From positions 230,472-294,471 of the forward strand of contig PMTV01000053.1 of NCBI GenBank assembly GCA_003167215.1: 64,000 nt of DNA, written 5' to 3'. This document shows, piece after piece, positions 10,271-19,892 of the stretch. Source of the DNA: Acidobacteriota bacterium. Its GTDB lineage: Bacteria > Acidobacteriota > Terriglobia > Acidiferrales > UBA7541. The notes beneath the pieces are model-generated. The model made no database searches and was not told the DNA's origin. It saw only the letters and a program-made list of their open reading frames with translations. Each line of letters opens with the position of its first letter. Position 1 is the first letter of the stretch. The translations under genes and the position numbers were made by a program.

Positions 10271-12058
10271 TTACGCCTTCGCTGTGTACTTGCGCTCGCG
10301 CGGCTGAAGTAGCGAAGTGTCAACCGGCTCGTACTCAAGCTGGATATTGCCCTCGTTGTAGCTGGCCTTGGTAGTCTTCAGCCAGTTGGCGTCATCGCGT
10401 TCAGGAAAATCAGGTTTATAGTGCGCGCCGCGAGTTTCATCGCGCGCGAGCGCACCCATGGTGATCACGCGCGCGAGGATCAGCATGTTCCCCAGCTCGC
10501 GCACGAAGTTGAGCGTTTGATTGGCCCACTGCGTGCGGTCTTGCAAATTAATCCGCGTAAACCGCTCGCTGAGTTCATCAAGTTTCACCAGGGTTTTTTG
10601 CAGATTTGCGTTGTAGCGAATCACGGTGACGTTCTCGGTCATAATGTCGCCCATCTCGCGCCAGATCGTAATCGGATTTTCAGTTCCTTTGTGCTGATTC
10701 AGCAGGGCGTCGGTGATGTCTTGCTGGCGGACGCGTTCGCGCTCGAATATCGCCCCTGGAACGTTCTCGCATCCGCTTTCGAGGCCACGCGAGTAACGCA
10801 CCGCGGCGGGGCCCGCGAGCATTCCACCGTAAATGCAAGAGACCAGAGAATTGGCGCCCAGCCGGTTCGCGCCGTGATATTGGTATTCGCATTCTCCGGC
10901 GGCATAAATGCCCGGAACGTTGGTAGCTTGATTTTGATTGTCCACCCACAATCCACCCATGGTGTAGTGCATCGCGGGAAAAACTTTCATAGGCTCTTCG
11001 CGGGGGTCGACGCCCACGAATTTTTCGTAAATCTCGAGAATGCCTTCCAGTTTGCGGTCGAGCGTCTCACGCGGAATGTGGGTGACGTCGAGATAAACTG
11101 CCGGCTCGCCTACGAGGCCCATTTTCATTTCGAAAACAATTTTGTGGATAGCGCGAGTGGCCACGTCGCGCGGAACCAGATTGCCGTACTTCGGATACCA
11201 GTCTTCAAGAAAATAGAACCGTTCATTCTCGGGGATGTCCTTGCCCGCGCGCTCATCGCCGGCCTGTTTGGGCACCCAAACGCGGCCGCCTTCACCGCGC
11301 GCCGACTCGCTCATCAACCGGCACTTGTCTTCACCGGGAATTGCCGTCGGATGAACCTGGATGAATTCTCCGTTGGCGTAATACACACCCTGCTGGAACA
11401 GTGCCGACTGCGCGGAGCCGGTGCAGACCACGGAATTTGTTGAGCGGCCGAAAACCACACCGATGCCGCCGGTGCAAAAAATCGCCGCATCGCACGGGAA
11501 GGTGCGAATTTCCATGGTTCTTAAATCCATGCCGCAGATGCCGCGGCAAACTCCGCCATCATCTAGAACTACGGAGAGAAACGTCCAGCCCTCAAATTTT
11601 TTGACTTTGTCTTCGGACTCGAAGCGGCGGACCTGCTCGTCGAGTGCGTACAGCAATTGCTGGCCCGTCGTCGCGCCGGCAAAGGCCGTGCGATTGTAAA
11701 GCGTGCCGCCGAAACGGCGAAAATCGAGCAAACCCTCAGGCGTGCGGTTGAACATGACGCCCATGCGATCGAGCAAATCGATGATTGCGGGAGCCGCTTC
11801 GCACATGCCCTTCACCAGCGGCTGATTGGCCAGGAAATCGCCGCCGTAAATGGTGTCGTCAAAATGTTTCCAGGTGGAATCGCCCTCGCCCTTCAAATTC
11901 TTTGCGGCGTTAATGCCGCCCTGCGCGCACACGGAATGGGAGCGCTTCACCGGAACAATCGAGAAGAGATCAACAGGTATACCCGATTCTGCGACTCGAA
12001 TTGTGGCCATCAGACCGGCCAGACCGCCGCCGACTACGATAATTTTGGGCTGTGTCAT
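10271..12058 (-). CDS. sdhA: Succinate dehydrogenase flavoprotein subunit
   Basis: IIVVGGGLAGLMATI, SVCAQGGINAAKN, HPTAIPG, HYTMGGLWVDNQ; start at MTQPKI. Confidence 0.97.
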   Translation of the reverse strand: MTQPKIIVVGGGLAGLMATIRVAESGIPVDLFSIVPVKRSHSVCAQGGINAAKNLKGEGDSTWKHFDDTIYGGDFLANQPLVKGMCEAAPAIIDLLDRMGVMFNRTPEGLLDFRRFGGTLYNRTAFAGATTGQQLLYALDEQVRRFESEDKVKKFEGWTFLSVVLDDGGVCRGICGMDLRTMEIRTFPCDAAIFCTGGIGVVFGRSTNSVVCTGSAQSALFQQGVYYANGEFIQVHPTAIPGEDKCRLMSESARGEGGRVWVPKQAGDERAGKDIPENERFYFLEDWYPKYGNLVPRDVATRAIHKIVFEMKMGLVGEPAVYLDVTHIPRETLDRKLEGILEIYEKFVGVDPREEPMKVFPAMHYTMGGLWVDNQNQATNVPGIYAAGECEYQYHGANRLGANSLVSCIYGGMLAGPAAVRYSRGLESGCENVPGAIFERERVRQQDITDALLNQHKGTENPITIWREMGDIMTENVTVIRYNANLQKTLVKLDELSERFTRINLQDRTQWANQTLNFVRELGNMLILARVITMGALARDETRGAHYKPDFPERDDANWLKTTKASYNEGNIQLEYEPVDTSLLQPRERKYTAKA

Positions 12059-12705
12059 TGCACGTAACCGCCGAGAGGAAACCATGCGTAATGAAATCCG
12101 AGCACGACCGCGACGCCCGCGAGCGTGCAACCAACTCCTACAACGGCGCCCAACCACGCAGCGGCATGCTGCGCCTTAGGAGTGATGGCGATTCCCCACT
12201 TGCAGGCAAAATTCCAGAGCCCATTTCCCAAATGGAAAGAGCAGGCAGTGACTCCCAACAGGTACGCGATCACGTACCACGGATTCGCCATGTCCTGTGC
12301 CACTCCGGCATAACGCGTCACGCCGTGTCCGCCGAATCGCTCGGTGTAAAGATGCCAGCCGATAAAGACGAAGGCAAGCAACCCCGTCCAGCGTTGCAGT
12401 ACATACATCCAGTTGGACATCCAGGGATGGCTGAGAGCGTTGGATTTCCCTCTCGACCAAATGTACATGCCATAGAGACTGTGGAACAAAAGAGGGATCC
12501 AGAGGACGGCCGCTTCCACGCCGATGCGCCACGGAACGGTTTGAAGTTCACCGGAAACTTGGTTGTATTTTTCGATGCTGACTAGGGCGTAGCTATTAGA
12601 CCAAAGATGATCGACAAGATAAGCGCCAATGGGAACTACGCCGCTGAGGGACTGCAGTTTGTCGAGAATATAGCCTGTTTTGGATTCAGGCGCTACCGCC
12701 GGCAT
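12055..12705 (-). CDS. sdhC: Succinate dehydrogenase cytochrome b subunit
   Basis: MPAVAPESKTGYILDKLQSLSGVVPIGAYLVDHLWSNS; multi-TM; 4-nt overlap with sdhA. Track ORF over-extended upstream. Confidence 0.93.
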   Translation of the reverse strand: MPAVAPESKTGYILDKLQSLSGVVPIGAYLVDHLWSNSYALVSIEKYNQVSGELQTVPWRIGVEAAVLWIPLLFHSLYGMYIWSRGKSNALSHPWMSNWMYVLQRWTGLLAFVFIGWHLYTERFGGHGVTRYAGVAQDMANPWYVIAYLLGVTACSFHLGNGLWNFACKWGIAITPKAQHAAAWLGAVVGVGCTLAGVAVVLGFHYAWFPLGGYVQ

Positions 12706-12926
12706 GCACGCTCCAAAATTATTTCGTACAGACAGAGTATAGGCAGGCGTGAAGAAGTTTGCAACCACGCGAGTGGGTTGAAGAGGGATACGCCAGAGGG
12801 ATTTTAAAAGCTGGGAGGGGTGAAGCCGCGGATAGTCGCCGATCGTAATGCATGAAACACACCGATGCGACACGAAGATTCCTGCTGAAATGTTCATGTT
12901 AAACTCACGAAATAGGCGCGTCACAA

Positions 12927-13481
12927 ATGGCTAACGAATTCATCACGGAATTGAAGAAGTGGGCGACCGAAGTCGTCCGCAGCAATGCCTCGGGTGACGT
13001 TCCCGGAATGCATCGCGCGGTGGAGCTCATGAGCAAGCACTTCGTGGTGCAGCAGCACGAAGTTGCCATTCTTGTAGCCATGCCCGACGAGCGGTTCCTG
13101 CGATTCGTAATGCCCGAAAACCTTCAGGGTATGGGCCAGATTCCGCTGACGAGCGCTAATTCATTGGCCGTGCGCACCGCCCGCGAAGAACGCCCTGAAA
13201 TGATCAATCATTTCTCGGCGGTCCCGCACACTTCGGTTTTCGAGGCGGTCCCCATCTCGGAAGATAAGCGCGGGATTGCCATCCAAAAGATCATGAGCGT
13301 GCCGATCCTGCTGGATAAAAAGGTGATCGGCGTGATTCAAGTCTCGCGCAAAGGGGCCACGCCCTCGGAGGCCGGCCCGGACTTTGTGCCACAACAGCTC
13401 CGAGAGCTCAAGACCATCGCCGATACGATTGCCCCCTGCGTCCCCCTCTGCGCCAAGGAATCTGAACTTCATAGCTCTTAA
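12927..13481 (+). CDS. GAF-domain protein
   Basis: 184 aa; IQKIMSVPILLDKKVIGVIQVSRKG is typical of the GAF C-terminal strand. Confidence 0.8.
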   Translation: MANEFITELKKWATEVVRSNASGDVPGMHRAVELMSKHFVVQQHEVAILVAMPDERFLRFVMPENLQGMGQIPLTSANSLAVRTAREERPEMINHFSAVPHTSVFEAVPISEDKRGIAIQKIMSVPILLDKKVIGVIQVSRKGATPSEAGPDFVPQQLRELKTIADTIAPCVPLCAKESELHSS

Positions 13482-13656
13482 GCAAACTGTACGCGGGTAT
13501 CCGAGAGCGCAACTTTCTGCAAGTGACCGGGTTTAACAAGTGGAATACAACTCGACGAGCCACTTTTGCCATCATTCTAGTAGGCGCAAATGAGGCCAGA
13601 GAAAGCGTTTTGAGAGTACTGCCGGCGGTCGAGGCAGAAGGACCGGGAGACTAACA

Positions 13657-14664
13657 ATGGTTATCAGCTTTTCGGACCGGACGGGACGCAACATAATGAC
13701 GAAGTTGGGGATTGGCACTCTGGCGCTTGGGTTTTGTTTGTGCGCGATGCCGGCGTCAGCCCAGCAGGACCCGCAGCAACCGCAGGATCAGCAACAGCAG
13801 CAACCGGATCAACAACAGCCGGATCAGCAACAACAGCAAGCGCAACCGCCGCAGGCGCCCCAGGATGCGCCCCAGCCGAATACAGCGCCCGACGCGCAGC
13901 AGAACGGGCCGCAGGATAACTACACCGTGCCGGATTCACTTACGTTGCCGACGGGCGCGATTCTGCAAGTGCGGACGACGGGGTGGCTTTCCAGTGATCG
14001 GAATAAAGTGGGCGACAATGTAATACTGACGCTCGATCAACCCCTGATAGTCGACGGCCTGGTCGTGGCAAGGCGCGGACAGACCGTGACGGGAACGGTG
14101 GTGAATGCGGAACGAGCCGGTCGGGTAAAAGGCGTCTCGAAGCTGGGGCTATCGTTAAGCCAACTAACGTTGGTTGATGGCCAGTTGGTTGACGTTAAAA
14201 CTTCGCTGATCAAAGCAACTGGCGGAACTTCGAATGGTCGAGATGCACTAGGTGTCGTAGGCACAACCGGATTCGGTGCCGCAGTTGGCGCGGCAGCCGC
14301 AGGAGGCCCAGGAGCAGCAATAGGCGCCGGCGCGGGGTTTGTCGCGGGCGTCACAGGCGTGCTGTTAACGCGGGGGAGACCAACGATCATCCCTCCTGAA
14401 TCGCTGCTCACCTTTCGGGTAGAAACTCCGCTAACTATTTCCACTGTTCACGGCCAAGTGGCGTTCCAACCGGTCACGTCGCAGGATTATGGAACGAGTA
14501 ACCAGACGCGACGGCCGAGAAGGTACGTTGGTCCTTATCCGCCTCCGCCATATGCTTACGCGTATCCCTACGGATATCCTTACGGTTATCCCGGATACTA
14601 TCCGGGTCTGTACGTCGGCTATTACGGCGGATGGGGATATGGCCGGCGCTGGGGCTGGCGCTAG
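13657..14664 (+). CDS. Exported Gln/Pro-rich protein with glycine-zipper-like segment and Tyr/Gly/Pro tail
   Basis: Signal peptide ending ASAQQ, Q/P-rich block, conserved-looking core, C-terminal YPYGYPYGYPGYYPGLYVGYYGGWGYGRRWGWR. Confidence 0.85.
   Translation: MVISFSDRTGRNIMTKLGIGTLALGFCLCAMPASAQQDPQQPQDQQQQQPDQQQPDQQQQQAQPPQAPQDAPQPNTAPDAQQNGPQDNYTVPDSLTLPTGAILQVRTTGWLSSDRNKVGDNVILTLDQPLIVDGLVVARRGQTVTGTVVNAERAGRVKGVSKLGLSLSQLTLVDGQLVDVKTSLIKATGGTSNGRDALGVVGTTGFGAAVGAAAAGGPGAAIGAGAGFVAGVTGVLLTRGRPTIIPPESLLTFRVETPLTISTVHGQVAFQPVTSQDYGTSNQTRRPRRYVGPYPPPPYAYAYPYGYPYGYPGYYPGLYVGYYGGWGYGRRWGWR
13766..13920 (+). repeat. Low-complexity Gln/Pro codon repeat
   Basis: QQDPQQPQDQQQQQPDQQQPDQQQQQAQPPQAPQDAPQ encoded by repetitive CAG/CAA/CCG codons. 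Confidence 0.8.
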
Positions 14665-14696
14665 ACTCTCAACACAACTTCCCGAATCATCGATCG

Positions 14697-14729
14697 AAGG
14701 GGACTCATTTCAAGGAGTCCCCTTTTTTT
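14697..14729 (+). terminator. Rho-independent terminator
   Basis: GGGGACTC-ATTTCAAG-GAGTCCCC followed by TTTTTTT. Confidence 0.93.
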
Positions 14730-14959
14730 GTGTATGTTGATGGCAAGCGGAAACTGGAAGGAAGAAGGCAGCCGACGACTAGGGCAGCGCGACGCCATCC
14801 GATAAAATTGTAACCTAGCTGAAACATTTCGAGAGCGTCACGCGTTACTACTGCGCACGAGGCCAATTAGTGATTGACTTAGCCGCGTGTGCTTGTTAAT
14901 TTCCGAATGCGTTAGATTTTTCCTACTCAACCGAGTGGAGGCACCGCAACTCACCGCAT

Positions 14960-15517
14960 ATGGCGTTCGTCGCGAAGAAAATTTTCTTAACAAAAGGGGT
15001 GGGCAAACACCGCGAGCGTCTTTCGAGCTTTGAGTTGGCATTGCGCAATGCCGGAATTGCCGCGTGCAACATCGTTCGCGTCTCCTCGATATTTCCTCCC
15101 TACTGCAAGCTGATCTCCCGAAGCGAAGGGCTCAAGCATTTGAAGCCCGGCCAAGTGGCGTTCACCGTGATCAGCGAAAATCAAACGCGTGAGCCGCATC
15201 GGTTGATCGCCGCCGGCGTCGGCCTGGCGTTGCCCGCTGATAAATCCATGTTCGGTTATTTGTCCGAACATCACTCATTCGGCGAGAGCGAAGAAATTGC
15301 CGGAGAGTACACCGAAGAGCTCGCTGCGGAAATGCTGGCGACAACGCTGAACGTAGAGTTCGATCCGGACCTGTCGTGGGACGAGAAAAAAGAAGTCTAT
15401 CGCATCTCAAACAAGATCGTTCGCACCATGAACATCACGCAGTCGGCCGTCGGCGACAAGCGCGGCCTGTGGACCACCGTGTTAGCCGCTGCAATTTTAA
15501 TCGGCGAAGACGATTAG
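14960..15517 (+). CDS. Pyruvoyl-dependent arginine decarboxylase
   Basis: FLTKGVGKHRERLSSFELALRNAGIAACNIVRVSSIFPP contains the Ser-Ser self-cleavage site; GLALPADKSMFGYLSEHHSFGE. Confidence 0.93.
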   Translation: MAFVAKKIFLTKGVGKHRERLSSFELALRNAGIAACNIVRVSSIFPPYCKLISRSEGLKHLKPGQVAFTVISENQTREPHRLIAAGVGLALPADKSMFGYLSEHHSFGESEEIAGEYTEELAAEMLATTLNVEFDPDLSWDEKKEVYRISNKIVRTMNITQSAVGDKRGLWTTVLAAAILIGEDD

Positions 15518-15569
15518 TTCCCTGCTTCGGGCGCTCCCGTCACCGATTCCCTCCAACCAAAAAGTGACG

Positions 15570-16673
15570 CTATTGTTTTTTCGAGGGGGAGTGTGTTGTT
15601 GAAGAGGATCGGTCTGCTTTTAGGTAGCCGATGCGTTCCAGGACAGCGCCGACGATAAGCGGCAGGGCCACCGTCGCGTCGTCGAGCACCTCCGCAAATT
15701 TGCCGCCTTCTTCGCGAGGCACAAACTTCCCCCAGGAAACAGCCTCGGTATATGTGCTGCCGGATAGGCCGCCCCAATTCACAGGCTCTGGGCAAATCCG
15801 CAGGCCGTAGTTATAGCGTTTCAGCGGTATTTTTTCGTAGCCTCGGCGCGCGAGAAGCTCGGCATAAACTCCAAACTGCTGGGCCCAATTGCGCGGGACG
15901 CCGCCGCCGATGGTGAAAATTCCCATCCGCTTCGTGGCTAGCATGGTCGAAGCATAATGCTCGAAATCCAGATACGGGTCGAAACGTAGCGGTGTCTTCC
16001 CTTCTTTCTTGCGCTGCCGTTGATATAGCGCAAAATCAATTCCGAGCTCGGAATCGGTGAACGCCGGAACGAAAACCGGAACATTATGCTCGACGCAGGA
16101 TTTCAGGATGCCACGGCCCTTGGCGTGTTGTTGCAAATATTCGCCGATACGGCGGTTCATTTTCCAACTGCAGACCGTTTCTTCCGAATCCCAACGCTGG
16201 AGAACGTGATCCACCACTTCTTCCACGGCATCCAGATTTACTTCCGGCTCGAGCGAATCGTAAACGCGGTTATAACCCGCGAGGAAAAGCTCGTTGTCTC
16301 CCATTTTTTCGTCGTAGCGAAAATGAGAGCGGCCGGTGGCTTCCACCAGGCCATGGGCCATCAACGCACCCGTGGAAACAATCGCCTTCACAATTCCCGA
16401 TTCCACCAGGTCACAGAAAACCAAACCCATCTTGCCTACGGTGAGCGCGCCGGAAAGAGTCATGACGATGAAGCAATCTTTATCGCGAGCCATCGCCTCC
16501 AGCACGTCCGCGGCATCGCCGATTTGCCGGGCGGTATACGCAGTTTGGCCCATGGCGCGAACCATGTCGTCAATTGTGCGGATGCGTTGGAGGTCGAGCG
16601 GAAAAATAGGTGTGAGGTGATCTTCGATCGGGTCGTGCAGTGTACGCCCCGTCACGCCCTTTTTTTTTGCCAT
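15570..16673 (-). CDS. Deoxyhypusine synthase-like protein (possible homospermidine synthase)
   Basis: FIVMTLSGALTVGKMGLVFCDLVESG, GGGVPRNWAQQ, GSTYTEAVSWGKF (EAVSWGK carries the catalytic Lys in DHS). Confidence 0.92.
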   Translation of the reverse strand: MAKKKGVTGRTLHDPIEDHLTPIFPLDLQRIRTIDDMVRAMGQTAYTARQIGDAADVLEAMARDKDCFIVMTLSGALTVGKMGLVFCDLVESGIVKAIVSTGALMAHGLVEATGRSHFRYDEKMGDNELFLAGYNRVYDSLEPEVNLDAVEEVVDHVLQRWDSEETVCSWKMNRRIGEYLQQHAKGRGILKSCVEHNVPVFVPAFTDSELGIDFALYQRQRKKEGKTPLRFDPYLDFEHYASTMLATKRMGIFTIGGGVPRNWAQQFGVYAELLARRGYEKIPLKRYNYGLRICPEPVNWGGLSGSTYTEAVSWGKFVPREEGGKFAEVLDDATVALPLIVGAVLERIGYLKADRSSSTTHSPSKKQ

Positions 16674-16740
16674 TCACAGCCCTCGCAGGTAATGTATGCT
16701 CCCAAGAGTTTTCGGTAGTGGCAAGCTGTCCCATTGCGCG

Positions 16741-16763
16741 CCTCATTGATATTACAAATGAGG
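16741..16763. promoter_or_regulatory. Inverted repeat between the divergent DHS-like and agmatinase-like genes, candidate operator
   Basis: CCTCATT-gatattaca-AATGAGG, extended by a flanking G/C pair. Confidence 0.35.
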
Positions 16764-16812
16764 CCAGTGCAAAAGAAAAATTTCCAGTTAATCCAAGGAG
16801 CGCGACCGCATT

Positions 16813-17703
16813 ATGTCACGATACACTCCGATGCCGCCCGACAATTTCGGCGGCCTGCCGGAAGAACATTCAACTTACGAGACGTCACGCGCCGTGATTT
16901 TTCCGGTGCCTCTCGAGCGAACAACAACGTACGAATGCGGAACGCGCAACGGACCCGCTGCGATCATCGCCGCAAGCCGGCACATGGAACTATACGACGA
17001 GGAATTGCAGCTCGAACCGTACAAGGAAATCGGAATCGCGACTCAGCCGCCGATTGACACGCAAGACGGCACTTTGAGCGAAGTAACCAGCGAACTTTTC
17101 ACCGCGCAACTGTCACTGCTCGACGATAACAAGTTTCCTGTCGCACTGGGGGGCGAACATGCGTTGACGCCCCCGCTGGTTTCGGCAACTGCAAGAACCC
17201 ACAAAGATCTGTGCGTCCTGCACATCGGCGCGCACGCGGAAATGCGCGATGAGTATCAGGGGAATCCGGCCAGCCATGCGTGCGCCATGCGGCGCGTGGT
17301 TGAAATTTGCCCGGCGGTTCAAGTAGGCGTGCGTGCGCTATCGGAAGCGGAGGCCAAGGCCATCCCGCATTTGCGGACTAAGATTTATTGGGCTAAGGAT
17401 ATCGTGCGCGCCCCGTTGAAGACGTGGATCGCGAAAGTTCTTGAGGATCTAGGGCCACGAGTCTATTTGACGATTAATCTCGATGGATTCGACTCGTCTA
17501 TCGTCCCTTCGACCGTCGCGCCCGAACCCGGCGGCTTAGATTGGCACCAGGTTACCTCACTCGTGCGCGCAGTTGCGGACCATAAGAAAATCGTCGCGAT
17601 GGATGTGGCCGAACTCGCGCCGCGACCGGGCTACCACGCCGCGGACTTCCTGGCCGCCAAGCTCGTTTACAAATGCCTCGGGTATATATTTTGCCAGTCT
17701 TGA
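16813..17703 (+). CDS. Agmatinase/ureohydrolase-family protein with substituted metal ligands
   Basis: ALGGEHALTP, VLHIGAHAEMRDEYQGNPASHACAMRR, YLTINLDGFDSSIVP, PEPGGLDW; fold motifs clear, three ligand positions altered. Confidence 0.9.
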   Translation: MSRYTPMPPDNFGGLPEEHSTYETSRAVIFPVPLERTTTYECGTRNGPAAIIAASRHMELYDEELQLEPYKEIGIATQPPIDTQDGTLSEVTSELFTAQLSLLDDNKFPVALGGEHALTPPLVSATARTHKDLCVLHIGAHAEMRDEYQGNPASHACAMRRVVEICPAVQVGVRALSEAEAKAIPHLRTKIYWAKDIVRAPLKTWIAKVLEDLGPRVYLTINLDGFDSSIVPSTVAPEPGGLDWHQVTSLVRAVADHKKIVAMDVAELAPRPGYHAADFLAAKLVYKCLGYIFCQS

Positions 17704-17720
17704 TGAAAGGAGATGCAATC

Positions 17721-18050
17721 ATGTCGAGTATCGCCGCGTGGATTGCGGGAGTGCAGCGTCCGATGACGCAACGTGACGTCGTCGTTTACGTGGAGACGCA
17801 TTCGATATTTTGGTGGCTCCTGATCGGATTGATCGCCGGATGGCTGGCCGGCACCGTGGCTCGTGGACGCGGCTTCGGGTGTGTCGTGGATGTAATCCTC
17901 GGACTCATCGGTGCCGTAATCGGCGGATGGATTTTTGAAAGGCTAGGCATCGCTGCGTTTGGATTCTGGGGAAGTCTAGCGGCGGCTACCGTAGGCGCTA
18001 TCGTGCTCGTGGCGATCGCAAGACTGTTCGCCGGCGGCCGGTCGGATTGA
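17721..18050 (+). CDS. GlsB/YeaQ/YmgE family small membrane protein
   Basis: LIGLIAGWLAGTVARGRGFGCVVDVILGLIGAVIGGWIF; RBS AAAGGAGA before ATG 17721. Confidence 0.85.
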   Translation: MSSIAAWIAGVQRPMTQRDVVVYVETHSIFWWLLIGLIAGWLAGTVARGRGFGCVVDVILGLIGAVIGGWIFERLGIAAFGFWGSLAAATVGAIVLVAIARLFAGGRSD

Positions 18051-18213
18051 CGTCGCCCGGACGGCGGGTTTTGTCCCGTGCTGGATCAGTCCCGAAGAGT
18101 TGCGGCCCGACCTCACGTTCTTCCAGTCCCTCGGTATGATACGATTGCAAGTTCCTTGAATATAAAAGAACAGCTATCCCGCCGCGCGAACTGAGCGAGA
18201 AAGTCGGAAGAAA

Positions 18214-19884
18214 TTGAGCCAAACATCACTGTGGGCCATTCCGCTGGGCGGACTGGGCGAATTCGGCATGAATATGCTGGCCCTGCGCTTCGGCGACGAA
18301 ATTATTGTGATCGATGCGGGATTGATGTTCCCCGAGCAGGAATTGCTGGGTGTGGACATCGTAATTCCGGACACCACCTACCTGAAACAAAACAAACGCA
18401 TGGTCAAGGCCATCGTGCTCACGCACGCGCACGAGGACCACATCGGCTCCCTTCCTTTCATTCTCCCGGATCTGAACGTACCCATTTATGGAACGCAATT
18501 TACTCTGGCTATCGTCAAGAAAAAGCTAGAAGAGCACGGCTTGCTCGAAACCGCGAAGTTGAACGAAGTCGCCGCGGGTGACACTACCGTAATAGGCCCT
18601 TTTTCGATTGAATATCTGCACGTAACGCACAGCACCGTTGACTGCGTCGCGCTTGCGGTGCGCACGCCGGTCGGCGTGATCATTCACACGGGCGACTTTA
18701 AGATCGATCCAACGCCGGTGGACGGGAAACCTTTCGACTTGCACGCCTTCGCGCGCTATGGACAGGCAGGCGTGCTCGCGCTTTTCAGTGACAGCACGAA
18801 CGTCGAGCGTCCCGGTTTTACTCCGTCCGAACGCGCCGTGATCGTGCGCCTGGAAGAATTATTTCGCGCCGCGCCAAAGAAAGTTGTGGTGTCGTGCTTT
18901 TCCAGCTCCGTGCACCGCATTCAACAAGTGATCGATATTGCCCGAATGGTGGGGCGGAAGATCGGATTCGTAGGGCGCAGCATGGTGGACAACGTTGAGA
19001 TCGCGCATGGACTTGGCAAGCTGCGCATCCCCGATGGCAGTGTCGTTCGGCCGCAGGATATCAAGGGCTATGATCCGCACAAGCTGGTCGTGCTAGCTAG
19101 CGGAACGCAGGCGGAACCCCTCTCCGCGCTTTCGCGCATCGCGGTAGATAATCACCGGCTGATGAACATCGCGGAAAACGACACCGTGATTTTGTCCGCT
19201 CGAATTGTTCCCGGCAACGAGAAGAATATTTTCCGCATGATCGATCACCTGTTCCGCCGGCGCGTTCTTGTGTATTACGAGGGCGGCCGGTCCGCGCCGA
19301 TTCACGTCTCAGGCCATGCCAGCCAGGAAGAAATGAAGATCCTGCTGCAACTCGTCAAACCGAAATATTTCATTCCCGTGCACGGCGAGTACCGCCAGCT
19401 TTTCCGTCATGCGGCATTAGCGGAGCAACTGGGCGCCGTAGGTTCAGAGATTTTCCTGATCGAAAGCGGCCAGCCCATCGAGTTCACTGCCGATGGCGGC
19501 GCGCGCAAACGCGAACCAGTAACGGCCGGCCGTGTCTGCGTGGATTCCGGTTCGCTTGAGGAGATCGAAGATGTAGTGATTCGCGACCGCCGGCACCTGG
19601 CCGAAGACGGCGTGGTTGTGCCGATCATTGCCATCGACAAACACACGGGCCGCATGGAGACCGCGCCGGAAATCGTCACACGCGGTTTTTTACCCAACGA
19701 AGACGGCGCCGAGCTGCTAGCCAGGGCGCGTGAAGTGATTTTGCGTACCGTGGAACAATCCACCCAGGAAGAGAAAACGGATTGGAACGTGATCAAGGAA
19801 AAAATTCGCGCCGACCTGAAGCGCTTCCTCAATAAACAAACTTCCAAACGTCCATTGATCCTGCCGGTGATTCTGGAAGTATAG
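18214..19884 (+). CDS. rnj: Ribonuclease J
   Basis: PLGGLGEFGMNML, LTHAHEDHIGSLPFIL, HTGDFKIDPTPVDG, DSTNVERPGFTPSE, HVSGHASQEEMK; TTG start. Confidence 0.95.
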   Translation: MSQTSLWAIPLGGLGEFGMNMLALRFGDEIIVIDAGLMFPEQELLGVDIVIPDTTYLKQNKRMVKAIVLTHAHEDHIGSLPFILPDLNVPIYGTQFTLAIVKKKLEEHGLLETAKLNEVAAGDTTVIGPFSIEYLHVTHSTVDCVALAVRTPVGVIIHTGDFKIDPTPVDGKPFDLHAFARYGQAGVLALFSDSTNVERPGFTPSERAVIVRLEELFRAAPKKVVVSCFSSSVHRIQQVIDIARMVGRKIGFVGRSMVDNVEIAHGLGKLRIPDGSVVRPQDIKGYDPHKLVVLASGTQAEPLSALSRIAVDNHRLMNIAENDTVILSARIVPGNEKNIFRMIDHLFRRRVLVYYEGGRSAPIHVSGHASQEEMKILLQLVKPKYFIPVHGEYRQLFRHAALAEQLGAVGSEIFLIESGQPIEFTADGGARKREPVTAGRVCVDSGSLEEIEDVVIRDRRHLAEDGVVVPIIAIDKHTGRMETAPEIVTRGFLPNEDGAELLARAREVILRTVEQSTQEEKTDWNVIKEKIRADLKRFLNKQTSKRPLILPVILEV

Positions 19885-19892
19885 TCCTCGCT

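Noticed and set aside
10421-11443. 340-aa plus-strand ORF
   Set aside because: Antisense to sdhA.
13766-13920. Repetitive block considered as CRISPR or VNTR array
   Set aside because: Simple CAG/CAA/CCG codon repeats within a signal-peptide-bearing CDS; no repeat-spacer structure.
18051-18213. Possible structured leader upstream of RNase J
   Set aside because: No riboswitch consensus or convincing stem-loop found by eye.
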